NCBI GenBank assembly: GCA_030704615.1
Contig: CM060732.1
Coordinates: 35,383,053-35,447,052, forward strand
Length of the DNA stretch: 64,000 nt
Reading direction: 5' to 3'
DNA from: Takakia lepidozioides
Taxonomy: Eukaryota; Streptophyta; Takakiopsida; Takakiales; Takakiaceae
Below, piece by piece: positions 31,964 through 44,245 of the stretch. The translations under genes were made by a program, and so were the position numbers. The notes under the pieces are model-generated. The model ran no database searches, had not been told where the DNA came from, and was given only the letters and a program-made list of their open reading frames with translations. Position 1 is the first letter of the stretch; every line of letters starts with the position of its first letter.

Positions 31964-34215
31964 TGGGGTGGTTGTCCATAAGAGGGGGGGGCTGGCTTCA
32001 AGCCTCCCTACTATTTGTGCTCCATTCTCGAGTTCAACCCTTCAATATGAGAGGAGGGGCAAATCAGCCCTATGTAGTATCACACATTGGTTGGGGAAAA
32101 AAAAAAAAAAAAAAAACCGAAGTTAAAGGGTGGGGGCTTACCACAGGTTGAGGGGGCTGGTTGGCGGGCTCTCTACTCGCACTCCCTCCTCCTTGTGTGT
32201 GATCTGGTAGAGTAGGGGGCTAATCAGCCCCTGCTATACCAAGTTTTTGGAAATAAAATAAAATAAACAGTGAATGAGGAGAGTCATAAGGCAAAGTGGC
32301 TCTTAGTTAGGTCTTCATCTCTCTTCTATTTCTCTCACTAAGACTGCTCCTAATGGAGCTGCCCTAGCTCTCTTCTTCCTAACCAGTTGCCCCGATTACA
32401 GCCGTTAGAAGGTGGCCACGGCAATATCCGCTCGAGGTGAAGTGACACCATAAGTTACACTTGTTTTGATGAGCTACAAGCTGCCAATGATTCGTAATCC
32501 TGCCAAGCCTAATGGTACATATGAAATGACTACACTAAGTCCGCGAGGCCCACCTTGAATAGAGTAGTAATCATAAGGCAAAATGGCTCTTAGTCAAGTC
32601 GCTTACAAATGCGGTGTAACGGGTTTGGTTGGGAGGCCTCCCTACCTGCCCTCATTCCCTTCCATGCACGATCTGCCATAGCAGAAGAGCAAGGGCTAAT
32701 CAGCCCATCTTATATCATAATTTAAAATAATTAAAATAAATAAAGAACAATGAAGGGGAGTTACCAGGGGCTAATGGGGGCTGGTTGGCAGGTCAAGCTT
32801 CCTTCTACTTCCTTCCCGAGTGCAACATATCACTAGGAGAGGAGGGGCAAATGTGCCCTCTATTGTACCACACATTGGAAAACACAACATAAACAAACTA
32901 AGCTAAAGGGTGAGGGCTTACCACAAGATGAGAGGGCTGGTTGGCGGACCTCTCTACGCGCACTCCCTCCTTCTTGTGTGTGATCTACATAGCAGCAAAA
33001 CTGAGGGGGCTAATCAGGCCCCTGCTATACCAACTTTCTGGATTTATATATCACTGGATGAGGGGGATGCTTACATGTGCGGTGCAACGGGGGCTGGTTG
33101 GCAGGCCTCCCTACTTGCCTTTCTTCCCTCCCATGCACGATCTGCCATAACAGCAGAGCAAGGGGCTAATCAGCCCCTCTTATAACACAAATTTAAAACA
33201 GTTAAAAAAATAAAGATCAATGAAGGGGAGTTACAACTTACCGGTGGATAATGGGGGCTGCTTGGCGGGTCCCTCCCTACTCGGGCTCCCACCCTCTCAT
33301 GCACAATCTGCCATAACAGAAGAGAAAGCGGCTAACTTATCAACCCCCTAATGTATCAAATTTTTTAAAAAAAAACACAAATAAAGAGAAAGATGCTTAC
33401 AATTGGGCAATGTGGGCTGGATGGCGGGGCCCTCCTTGCTTTGCGCTCCCTCCCATGCAAAATATGCCATAGTGGAAGAGCCGCTAATTTGCCCCATGAT
33501 ATATCAAAAAAGAAAAGAAAAGAATGAATGATGATGCTTACCATGGACCAAGGGGGCTGGTTGGCGTTGCCCTCCCTACTCGCCTTTCCTCCCTCCTGTG
33601 CACCACCTTCCGCAACAGAAAAATAGGAGGCTGATTAGCTTCCTGGTGAACCAAAATTAAAAATAGTAAAATAATTCAAAAATGGTGGATGCTTACCAAC
33701 AACGGGGCTGGTTGGCGGGGCCCCCGCTTCCTCCCTCCCGTGCACCACTTACCACAATAGAAGAACAGGGGGCTCATTAGCTCCCTGTTGAACCATTAAA
33801 AAAAAAAACAAAAAATGGTAGATGCTTACCAACAAGCGACGGGGCTGGTTGGCGGGGCCCTCCCTGCTCACACTCCCTCCCTCTCTATCCACCACTTGCC
33901 CCCAGTAGCAGAAGGGGGGCCTAATCAGCCCCATGTGGTGCCATAAATTGAGAAAAGAAACAAAAAAAAAAACACGAACCAATCAATCTAAGAAGAAAAG
34001 GGAGATGAAGTGAGAGATGGAGATGAAATGAGAGAGAGAGAGAAAAATAATAATCAAAAGACATAAAAACCAAAAGACGGGGTGAAAGACTCTTACCAGC
34101 TGCGGCGGGGGCGAGCAGGCTATTGTCGCGGCTGGCTGGTTTCTGCTCACATACACTCCCACCCACATGACCTGCTGCATAAAGCCAAGGGGATACATCA
34201 GCCCCTTTTTACAAG
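31964..34215. repeat. Tandem array of about 12 degenerate units, roughly 150 bp each
   Basis: The core of each unit on the plus strand is GGGGCTGGTTGGCGGGGCCC, CTCCCTACTCGC-like, CTCCCTCCCATGCAC, ATCTGCCATAACAGAAGAGC and GGGGCTAATCAGCCCC, then an A-rich spacer ending GATGCTTACCA. Units start near 31980, 32150, 32615, 32775, 32935, 33085, 33250, 33410, 33550, 33705, 33840 and 34110. A block at about 32280-32600 with a SINE tail interrupts it. Read on the minus strand, each core is followed by GGTAAGC. Confidence 0.8.
32440..32480 (+). repeat. SINE tail motif inside the tandem array
   Basis: GAGGTGAAGTGACACCATAA then GTTACACTTG matches the tail shared with the repeats near 21871, 27154, 57585 and 60640. 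Confidence 0.5.
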
Positions 34216-35690
34216 AAATAAACATAAGAATAAAATAGAAAAGAAATAGAGAGGTAATGAGAGAGGAAAAGATGGAGGTCGAGAGAAAGACAGAGTAGGA
34301 GATGGAGCGACGGAGGAAGAGACGGAATTAGACATGGATTGAAGCGACGGAAGAAGAGATAGAATCATACATGGATTGGAGTAGAGAACAGTAGATGAGT
34401 GTGCGAAGAGACACTTAGGGATATGGGTGGAACCACAACCGTCAGAGTCCCAGTCTCCGGTTCCCACACGTGTGGTTGCAGCAGGAACCGCCGGTTTCGG
34501 TTCTACGTCAATCCCCATTTTCTGGTTCCGGTTCTGGTTCTACAGGGGCGGTTCCGGTTCCCATAGTTGACAGCCTCTCCTTGTGCTCCTCCATCTATGG
34601 TCTTGTTTTTGCATGCTCCCAACTCATCCGTGGAAAGCCACGCCTCTTCTTCCCCTCGCAAGATTTTTTTTTTCTTTGCTACTTTCTTACGTGCAACGCG
34701 TCTCTGCTCCCCCCTCTGTGGAGGGTCTTGTGTGTATAAAGTTTTTTTCCTCTGTTGCAGCCTCTGTTTTCCCCTCATCTGTTTCAACTTTCTAGTCTCC
34801 TATAGTCAAAAGTTCCATATTTTTTGTGTTGCACCCTCATGAAGTATCTCCTTATCTGTCTCTGGTCCATTCTCATCATAAACCGCTTTCTGTCCTCAAG
34901 CCTCATTTGATCCTCCCTCGTCTGCTCCCCCTCACGTACTCCTCCCCCGTCTATATGTGGTCCCCCCTTCTGAGAGCTCCTTGTGATTACTCCCCCCCTC
35001 ACCTGTTAATTCTTCTGCTCCTTCATCTCTGTATTCCATGGCAATGTTGGGCTAGCAGAGTGCAAAATGTTATGTTTCCTCTTGCATAGTCATGGGGATA
35101 TTACCACAGACATGAATATCGAGGGAATGTTGTTTGTCCAGTCTATTCCCTCTGTATGAGTTGTGATGCATGCAACGCATTCGGAGGTTTTCTCAACTTG
35201 AGTGACCCCGATACGCGATGAAATGCGGGTCTTACTTGCCCCCTCAAACACAGACTTAATCCTCCTGAACCTGTTCCCCCTATGTCAATTACTCGAGCAG
35301 CATAGACAAACGATCCACAAACCATCCCATTATTATCTACTATTGTAGACACCTGGTTTACCCCACAACAAAAAATCACATCCTCATTGCCCCCCATGAT
35401 ACAGCTCAGGTTTGCATACCGATGCGACATGACGTCGCGTCAGGTCGCGGTGGATTTGACGATGACGTGGGCCTCCATTACATTAAATTTATATACAAAT
35501 AAATAAAAATAATAAAGAGAATAAAAGAAAACTGCCACGTAAGCTAAAAAAAATCCAAAGAAATAATCATGTGGCCCAAGCAAACAACCAAAAATGCCAT
35601 GTCGGATAGATAAACAATATATATATTTCAAAAGTTTGATTAACTGTAAATTAACCCCGATATACATCTTCAAAATTTATTTAGATAAAA
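34216..35690. other. Intergenic, no gene recognised
   Basis: AG-rich and CT-rich low-complexity stretches (34230-34380 has a repeated GGAAGAAGAGA-type unit), then AT-rich DNA. No motif-bearing reading frame. Confidence 0.5.
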
Positions 35691-36290
35691 TTGGGACCGC
35701 GATTTTGGCGGTTGCATATAATCTCGAAAAAATTCAAAAAACTTAGGGACCGTTAGTGTTGGCGGTCTTCTTATGAATAAAAAATATGTAAATTCAGGAC
35801 CGCCAGATCTAGCGATCTTGATTTTTTTTAAATTAATAATTTACCTAACGGTCCCGATTTTAAGAGAAATATTTAATAAATCAAGACCGCCAAAGATGAC
35901 AGTCACAGTATTTCAGAAAATATTTAATAAAACATGGCCGCCAGAGCTGACAGTCCCAATTTTATTATTTTATTATTGGATAAAATTGAAACCGTCAGTA
36001 CTGCGGACTCGAGTTTTTTAAAAATTTAAATGTTTTTCTCGGATAAAATTGGGACCGCCAGATCTGGTCGTCCCAATTGTTTGTCTTTTTTTTGGATACA
36101 ATCTAGGCCACCAAAGCTGGCGGTCCCGATTTTTTCTTAAGAAAAATATAATGTTTTTAAAGATAAAATTGGGACGCAAGAGCTTATGGTCCCAATTTGT
36201 TTTATTTTTATTTTTATCTATGGAAATCAAGACTGCTGAGCTGGCAGTCCCTATTTATTTATTTATTAAAATCGGGACTGCCATGATTTT
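35690..36290. repeat. Satellite of about eleven imperfect palindromes
   Basis: Each unit is a 22-26 bp palindrome close to GGGACCGCCAG/CTGGCGGTCCC embedded in AAAATT-rich spacers of about 30-45 bp, often preceded by ATAAAATT. Clear copies lie near 35693, 35746, 35796, 35884, 35935, 35991, 36051, 36106, 36171 and 36229, with half units near 35848 and 36266. No coding sequence. Confidence 0.85.
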
Positions 36291-36369
36291 ATTTTTTATT
36301 TAAAAAAAATTCAAATTGGCACTAACAATCCACTAACAACTCACTGGACATTAAACAAACTTTACTCGT

Positions 36370-36490
36370 AAGTATTTAATAGTGAATATGGGTTAAGAGG
36401 GGATGGAGAGGGAAGATTTGACAAAGGACCTGTCGCCTAAATTGTGCAAAGTATATTGTCAGATCACACGCATGCATTAAGTTCATACAT
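36370..36490 (+). repeat. Inverted repeat flanking the Tigger element, left
   Basis: AAGTATTTAA, GGGAAGATTTGACA and CAGATCACACGCATGCATTA in this order recur inverted at 39552-39675. This may be the terminus of an older element into which Tigger inserted. Confidence 0.6.
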
Positions 36491-37031
36491 TATTCGTATT
36501 GGTTTCTTGTTACCACATACAAGTTTATTGGTCTTGACTTCTCAAAGCATGACTACGCAAAGGGTTTAGGAGTCGTGAGGCCCAAGAAATGTCACAGAGC
36601 CATTCAATGATTGACAGATATTGAATGAAGTTTTCAATTTTCATTCACATGCTCGTGCTGACCTCAAATAGCCATTGTTTTAGAGGTTTATTTTCTCATT
36701 TCCCAATCCATTCAAAAGTACATATATTTATTGGCTGTGCCTTTTTAAGGCAAGACTAGGGAAAGGGTTTTGACTTAGCACCAATACTCTCTCAAATTAG
36801 TTCAAGCTGGAAAATTTCATCCATATTTATAGATGGATGAAATATGTAAACAAGATGTAGTCCATTGGGTAGTAGACTACACAAATGCACAAATACATGT
36901 TGCAAAAAACTGGCAGATCCAGGTCACGGAATTTTCCAGGATAGTGTAGGCACTTGGTTCGTAATGGTAGGGTAGGGTTTGCATGTACTCCATGCATTAG
37001 TTCACCATCATTAAGGAATACAATAAGAATA

Positions 37032-39549
37032 CAATCAACCCTGGATAATTATTATGCCTATAGAGCAGAAAAATTATAACATTTAGGGAGATATATCATG
37101 TAATAGAAATAGAAGTCAAAATCCAAAACATAACATTTAAGAAAATAACAATAAAGCAGGTTTTAAAAAAAAACAATTAAAAAGGGTTAGGGTTCAAATT
37201 CCACTGCATACACCATTTCTTCAATGAAACAAAATACAACTTTTATTCATTAGACGGCTGAAAATACGAAGTAATGTCCATTTGTCGGCAGTTGAACTGC
37301 CTAGCATGACAAACCTCTTTATCTATGAAGAGACACTTTGAGAGAAACGTACTGGTATCGAAAGGTTGTTGCGCAAGGTACAAATGCACAGTTTCTAAAG
37401 CTGCTTTCATCTCAGAAAACGAAACCAAAATCATTGGGACAGCAGAAACCACTACGTCCTCTTCTTCATCCTCTTGAACTCCTTCACTGGGGATGACCAA
37501 TACCCAAACCTCCTTTCCTTGGTTCAAAGGGCTCATTCAAATCGAATTGAGCTTCAAACTCGACATATTCTCGAGCATCCATCGTAGGGCAATCTCTACT
37601 GTGATTGAGCGAGACCTCCGCAAATTATTCTAATGTCTCTCAACCTCTTCAGTAACAATTTCAGGAGTCTGCCTGATAGAATTCTCGCCCTCGTTCTCAT
37701 CTAAATTGGGCAAACAAAACAAACCACAACGTCGCCAACAATGTCTGGTCGTATCAGAATTCACCGAAATACGCCATGCTTTTTCAAGCATAACCACAGC
37801 CTGATACACATCAAGAGAAGGATCTCTATTATCCATCAAAGTATCAATGTGATGCTTAATGAAAAGCCTCTTGTAGTGAGCCTTGAAACACTTGATGATT
37901 CCAACGTCCATTGGTTGTCACTAGTGGTGTTAGGAGGCAACATGACGATGGTGCTAATGTGTAATCGCTCACCAATATTCACCACCTTATGCCCAGAGAA
38001 GTTGTCTAGCAGGAGCAGAACTTTCTCTTTGTCAGCCAGTTGCATCCTTATTTCAAAGTTGAGTAGAAATTTCTCAAATAACGGAATGGTTATCAATGTT
38101 TTTTTGTTGCTGGACCACATGATACCTAAATTTGCTGGACGTGAAATATGCCTACGCGTAAATGCATGAGGCTTCTCTGACTTGTTGATGACAAATGGAG
38201 GTAGTTTCATACTCCCGTCTGCATTTGATGTCAAAGAAACAGTTATGCGTTCTTTGAATTGTTTCTTTCCACTCAAACGTCAAGTCGCTAGAGTTTTGTT
38301 GGGCTCGAGTTTGTAGAAAAGTCCGGTTTCATCCATGTTAAACACATCAGTGGGAGAGTAATGAGAAACTTGTTCACGTATCGCACGCATCTGTGTCTCT
38401 GTCTCGCTTGAGTCATCAAGTGAAGAAGCCTTTCCATGCCTTGTGTAACCTCGAATCCCATACCGCTTCTTGAAGCCCTGTACCCATTCGTGTGAGAACA
38501 CCAGACCTCGTTCATCTTCATTTGGAGGCTCTTTGTGGTAGAAGCGCTTGGCAGCCTCACATATTGATGCATCAGTGAGAGTTGCACCTCTTTCCTGCAT
38601 GAGAGAAAACCAAGAGAAAGTAGCTTCTTCTACTCTTGGAAATAAAACTTTCCTTCCTCTCTTAGAGTGAGGTATTGTAAGATTAATGTACTCATCTTTC
38701 TGATTAAAAGCCTACTGATAGTCATTTCAGAGACTTGACATTGAAAGTTCTGTGATGCCCATGTAGCCAGAGCCTTGTTGCTCATGACTTTGTTTCCGGT
38801 AGATTGCTCTTCATGGTGTAATAAGATAATCCTACGCTGTTCATTATTCAAGTGCAGCTTAGGCGCCATTCTCGTATACCAAAGCAAATCTATTTGAAAG
38901 AGGTTACATGAGCATGTGATCATGTTAACTCTCATTAAACTTAGTACAGTTGCATTTGCATAAGAAGATATAAAGAATTCTAAATCTACTAGAGGACCTA
39001 CACTTCAGCTGTTTCTCTCTTACAGCAAAATCGAGACCAATGTGAGACTTCAGTTATAGTAGACATATACACTCGCGAGGATCCTCGAGCCATCTCACGG
39101 CTACACACTTCAGACAAGTACAACCGCAGCATGAGTGGTTCATCTCATGTATAGACAGTTGTAAGTAGCATCTTGAGAGCACATGGCTCGTCATGGCAGA
39201 GAGACCGAGTCATCGCAGAAAGACTTGTTGAAGACCGCGTGCTTAAATATGAACGTTCTGCTAATCTATTTTTGGGAATTATGTATGGACGTGGTGGTGC
39301 CTTTGGATAACCACCTTACATCCTTGATAAGAGTGGATGAATGTTTTCTCAAACCAACTATATTAAGGCTCAACATAAAATCTAACAACTATGGAGGTGT
39401 GCTAACAAAGAGAAGAGCATATTTTCATAACACATATCAAATAACGCTCTATGCCATTTTCAAGTGTAAAATTTTTACAGAGCCAAAATTTCATAACATT
39501 AAGGGTGATATAACATTAAAGGAGGTAACCATTTATCCAGGGTTGACTG
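37032..39549 (-). mobile_element. Tigger/pogo DNA transposon
   Basis: The ends are CAATCAACCCTGGATAA (37032 on) and, in reverse complement, CAGTCAACCCTGGATAA (ending 39549), flanked by TA on both sides (37030-37031, 39550-39551). The 2.5 kb interior holds one minus-strand transposase gene. Confidence 0.9.
37243..38869 (-). pseudogene. Tigger/pogo transposase with CENP-B-type HTH
   Basis: ATG at 38869 (MAPKLHLNNEQRRIILLHHE) begins an N-terminal HTH; EWVQGFKKRYGIRGYTRHG is the CENP-B-type DNA-binding half. The DDE core shows DVFNMDETGLFYKL (first Asp), VLLLLDNFSGHK (second Asp) and, after a frameshift near 37912, DVGIIKCFKAHYKRLF (third Asp). The C-terminus contains an acidic segment and ends at 37243. 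A stop or frameshift near 38630 separates the HTH from the rest, so this copy is not functional as written. Confidence 0.85.
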
Positions 39550-39551
39550 TA

Positions 39552-39675
39552 ATGTAAGATCTTAATGGACGCATGTGATCTGACGGTGTTTTCGGCGGCA
39601 GCCAAGGTTCCTCCAGAGGGGCCCCTGTCAAATCCTCCCCACCCCATCTTACCTCTGTTTCATTGTTAAATACTT
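39552..39675 (-). repeat. Inverted repeat flanking the Tigger element, right
   Basis: Reverse complement of 36370-36490 at its conserved blocks. It ends exactly at the Tigger target TA. Confidence 0.6.
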
Positions 39676-39689
39676 GAGAATCCAAGTGG

Positions 39690-39990
39690 GTTTTATGTTG
39701 TGGTGGGTAGTGTGATTGTCAGGTAATAGCATTGCAGGCGGCGAGTTCCGGGTTCGATTGTTAATGGGAGGCTCTTGTAGTGTAACCCGGATATTAGTAT
39801 TCCAATTAGTGTAACCCTCTGTAACCCCGGTCTCTCATATAACCCTGGTTAGTCCATTTTGGACGTAGTCAAATCTCGAGACCAAGTGTGACTTACATCG
39901 AGTGAAGTTACACTCCATTATGTGTAACTCCGATTACACACCTTGTCGTGTAACCCAATGTAATCGCGACTTTACACTCCTTGAGTTCCA
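39690..39990 (+). repeat. SINE-like repeat with GTGTAACCC motifs
   Basis: GGCGGCGAGTTCCGGGTTCG then ATT (about 39738) is a B-box match. Downstream, TGTAACCC/TGTAACTC occurs at least six times up to 39950. No A box is clear. Confidence 0.4.
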
Positions 39991-40004
39991 TGTCACTCTC
40001 AAGA

Positions 40005-40095
40005 GAGGTGGGGAAGATTTGACATGCCAAAATCCGACGCACCATGCTGACAGAGGTTGCACGTGTGCATTAAGTTCTTACATTGTTCCTATTAT
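40005..40095 (+). repeat. Third copy of the Tigger-flank repeat
   Basis: GGGGAAGATTTGACA and GTGCATTAAGTTCTTACATT in the same order as at 36408-36490, plus orientation. Confidence 0.5.
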
Positions 40096-40099
40096 CTTC

Positions 40100-43000
40100 C
40101 CATCCTAAATCCCTGCATAATTTCCCAGTAATTTCTCACTGGCATCCTGTTCGTTATACATTTCCCAGTGTATGGCCCAATTGAGTTTTGCTATTGTGTA
40201 CCTCAAAACTAAGTGGCAGCCAGGTCCCCTTCAAGTCTTCCCTTGGACTAACAACCAGAGCTCGCTAGAGTGGGCAAATTTGGAATCGACATATTTTGTC
40301 ATTTTCATTTTTAAAAATGTTATTAAATGTTTTAAAAATGTTTTTTGTAAACAGGGTTACAGAGGCCCTGGAAGCATTTGTGTAGCCATGATCCAATGCA
40401 ACGGTCACGTTGCAAAGGAGAATTCTTTTTATAAAAGTCCTTCAGGGACCATCCAATCAGAGTTCACCACATGTGCTCCGACCATAATCTGACGGCTGGG
40501 ACTTTCCCTGGCCTACCAAGCAGCAGGGGACACGGAGGAGCTGACAAGTCCCGGGCAGCGGCACGACTCCCTGCCCGCCCTAAACTGTCCCATGACTCAG
40601 CGAGGGCCGCCAGCAGACATCCTCCATCCATATCCCTACACGTGCCCAAGGACGGTGTATCGCCAGGACACGTCACCGGGAACAAATCCGCCGTTCGCCG
40701 CGTCCCTACCGGCCCGCTCTGGACTGTTCCAGCCCGCCCACGTGGATACACTACGGATTTGGGCAAACAGCAGAGCACTTTCCAGTCATCATGACGGCTC
40801 CGGCCCGTGGGACATCGTCCTGGCCAAGCAACCCAAGGTATGTTACCATGTAGTTTCCCGTCTGACACGTAGGCGACCAAAATACTGCATGAGCAGATGG
40901 CGGCGGGTTCCACACATTCGCACGTGCGGCGTGTGAGTGGATGAGAGCGCAGTACGGGCATCTTTTTTTTTCTGTGCGTTTGTTTTTTTCTTTGTTGGGG
41001 TGTGTGCCCTAACTTAGGCGCCTCCAAGTTGTGGTGGAAGAAAGATAGTGGTGGGGTCGTTGCACGTTGAGTGGCTGCTAACTGACCCCTTGTGCAGGGG
41101 ACGATTGTCACACCCAATGGACGAGTTTGTCTGTGGATCAGGTCCTGGACCTACAGGGATAAGATATTCTTATGCAGGATACTCTCCATGTAAGGTCCCA
41201 AGCAGCCCTACCTTTTTAGGCGAAGCCGTAAAGCACCCAAAAAATTGTGCCCCAACACCCCTATGCAAAAAACAGGGCCCTGAAAAAAAAATAGCCAGAA
41301 AGATTCGGTTCCTTGGCCGGGTGGTGCCAAAAAGCACCAGGGAACCCGACCCTTTTCGCCTGGGAACTGGTCCATTGTGCCCTAAATCGAAGGGCCCGAT
41401 CCTGTAGGATCTCGCCACCTGCACCTGTCACGGCCGTCTGGGCATGGGCAAGGGCATGGGTTAATTTTGCCACCTATTTCTGCCTCCATTTCCAGATGTG
41501 TCGCCTTGAATGATATATATAAGTGATGAAATTGCCATATTGCAAAATATATAGCATACCTGTAGCCAGGTAGGATCCAGGTGGACATTGTACTAGTCAT
41601 CACCTCTGCACTTGATTCCCAAAGGCTGGTCTACAACTACCTTCACACTACACGTAGCTTGGACTTTAACCCCAATGGTCACCGTTGACTTTGCCATGAC
41701 AGGAAGGTGAAAAATAGCAATAAAAAAACCAAACCAAACCAAACCAAAAAACCTAATATAATATTATTGCAAAATAGCAATAAAAACCTAACCTTCGTGG
41801 ATCCACCTCCCAATTTGCGGACCAGCCAAACGCAACCAAATGTGTACACCCCTGGTTAGAAAGGGATTAATACTGTATGCCTACATGAATGCAATGAACC
41901 CAAAAAAAAAAAAAACCCTGCATAGCTTTATAAAAATATGTACAAATGGGTATAATTGTCCCCAAGAGGAAAAACCCACGCTTGTAGAGCTAGATATATT
42001 GACACAAAGAAAGAAATCAAACTATTCTATTATCACCTACAACCTAAAGAAGGTCAGACAATAGGAAAGATGATGGATCAGAGAGTGGCGGGAGGTGAGA
42101 TGAAGCCGCCCCGGCAACTAAGCCTTTTGCAGAGCAAGCGTATGGGCTTCCAAGGCTTTTGTTTTCTGCTGCACGATGGGCACATGTGTGAAGGAAGTCA
42201 TTAAACTGAATCTGATGCAAACAACCAAAGATTTTGACTTCCAAAAGAAGGAATGTGTCTGTGGAATGACGTGCCTGATAGTCGCGCTCCTTTCCCTGCG
42301 CAACTACTGAAGCAACAACTCCCTGTGATGAGGCTGTGCGGGGAAGGAGATCTGACCTAGTAGGATCAACGAATGACAACGTCCGCCAATGTACGCAATC
42401 CATCGTGCGAAAGAACAATGTCAACTCTTGTAGTGGCAACAATGTCCGCCAAGTATGGAAACAAGCTTGTCCTTCATCAACTGTTCTAGATTGTTATACT
42501 TACCACTACACTTAACCATCATCTCAACCACGATCATATTCTACTATGGTGCAGAAAATTTAGCATGCAAAGCATTTTGCTTATCAATAAGCGAACAAGT
42601 CTTCGCCAATTTGTCAGTTTCCACATCACGGTTGTTAACAGGGTGAAGAGATCACAATGTGGCTTCCCATCTATTCCGTGAGACAATGCAGATCAAAATT
42701 TTGTTATATTCACAGAACTTAGCTTCACTCTAGTAGTACCGAATATTTGGTAAAGTTTTTTTTTACCCGTGTGGGCTGCCGTCCAAGCTCTTAGTTCTAT
42801 ACATGTTAGTGGTTGTATCTCCCTTATTCCTTATACTTGGAAATGTTGTTGCAACATTATGACAAAATATTCATAATTACAACTTTTCTGCAAAATAGAC
42901 GGACCAAAAAAGAAAGAAAATTTGGGTGGGAGTAACAAATGGCCAGTGAATGACAATTGGTGACCATTATGACCGCTTGGCCACAAAGGCTCGGGTAAGG

Positions 43001-43170
43001 TAGAGACAAAAGACTTCCACATATTGCCAACAACATTAAACCAAAATCACTTACATCATCGTAGATAACAAGCTCAATTTTTATTAAATTAGTGCCATAG
43101 AATGGCCCCGTCATCCTGAGGGGTGCACTCCAGCCAATATGTACCAGCCACGTGCGTGCACAGGAGGGGG
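40100..43170. other. Intergenic, no gene recognised
   Basis: Includes a GC-rich part (40480-41420) with long overlapping open frames on both strands, the longest on the minus strand at 40464-41117, but without motifs and with composition bias that favours chance frames. I assign nothing. Confidence 0.45.
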
Positions 43171-43172
43171 TA

Positions 43173-43222
43173 TTTTAAACCCCCCCATGTACAACATTAT
43201 ACATACATAGGGGGGTTTAAAA
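43173..43222. repeat. Hairpin-forming inverted repeat
   Basis: TTTTAAACCCCCCCATGTA and, 12 bp later, TACATAGGGGGGTTTAAAA are inverted copies with one mismatch. Confidence 0.7.
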
Positions 43223-43379
43223 CACCTTAAATATAATATTACAGGAGGGGGTTGTTGAATTTTAAGGGGTAGTCTAGTAAAAAGGACGTCGATTGGGTAG
43301 CGATGCACTGCGGGATCAAATCGCGCGATCATTCTTTTTGTTTGTGTTTTTTTCTTGCTCCCCGCGATCTTTCTCTCCT

Positions 43380-43525
43380 TCCCTCCCCCGGGGGCTCTCT
43401 TTTCCCTCCCCTCCTCTCCTCTCCTCTCCTCTCCCCTCCTCTCCCACGTTCGCCTTCCTTCCCGCGGGCTTTCTCTTTTCCCTCCTCTCCTCTCATTTCT
43501 TCTCCACTTCTCTCCCGCGTTTGTG
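43380..43525 (+). repeat. CT-rich microsatellite region
   Basis: Runs of CTCCT and CTCTCC with CCGGGG interruptions; no coding signal. Confidence 0.8.
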
Positions 43526-43548
43526 GGTGGATGGTCGACCGCAGGGCA

Positions 43549-44245
43549 TGGTATTCTTCCTGATGTTTACAAGGTTCTTGGGAGAGTCAGCTTGGTCTTA
43601 GCAGGCCGTTTTAATCTCTGCCTGCTCAGCTGCACCGTGGTGGTTCTCAAAGATCAATCCAACATTACATGACTACAGACACCAGCGGCACACAGAAGAG
43701 GTCATTTTGGGTTGATGGGAGGTCAAATCCTCCATGGGTCATGACACAAGGTCAATGACAATGTGGTGAGGGCACCTTCTTCTTCGACCTATTTCAGCCT
43801 CTTTTGCCCTCTTGTCAGACTCGGCGCTAAATTTGCAGCACGGAACAGAGCTGGCATGAGTTTTTTTTTAAGATCCTTCACGATGGTGGGACAATTGCAA
43901 TCGCAAGGTGTCGCCTTTTCTTAAGGTACGATGTGAAAAAGTTTGTTCATCCTGCAAATGCGGGCTCTTGCCTCCTATTAATACCATGATTTGGTATTCT
44001 TCCTGATGTTTACAAGGTTCTTGGGAGAGTCAGCTTGGTCTTAGCAGGCCATGTTTCAATCTCTGCCCGCGTTTTCACAGACCAATCCATCATTACTTGA
44101 CTACAAACACAAGTATTACACACAAGAGGTCATTTCGGGTTCATGATCAGTTAAATCCTCCATGGGTCATGACAGAAGGTCGAGGAAAATGTGGTGAACG
44201 CACCTTCTTCGACCTATTTCAGCCTGTTTTTCCCACTAATCAGAC
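43549..44245 (+). repeat. Direct duplication, about 250-290 bp units
   Basis: GGTATTCTTCCTGATGTTTA through CATTTYGGGTT, TCCTCCATGGGTCATGACA and CGACCTATTTCAGCCT occurs at 43549-43838 and again at 43990-44245. The downstream copy runs directly into the 111-bp tandem array. Confidence 0.75.

Noticed and set aside
35690-36290. CRISPR-like array
   Set aside because: Repeats are imperfect palindromes and spacers are low-complexity AT stretches related to each other; a satellite fits better.
40464-41117. 217-residue minus-strand ORF
   Set aside because: GC-rich segment with equally long frames on the other strand, no motif and odd composition; not supported as a gene.
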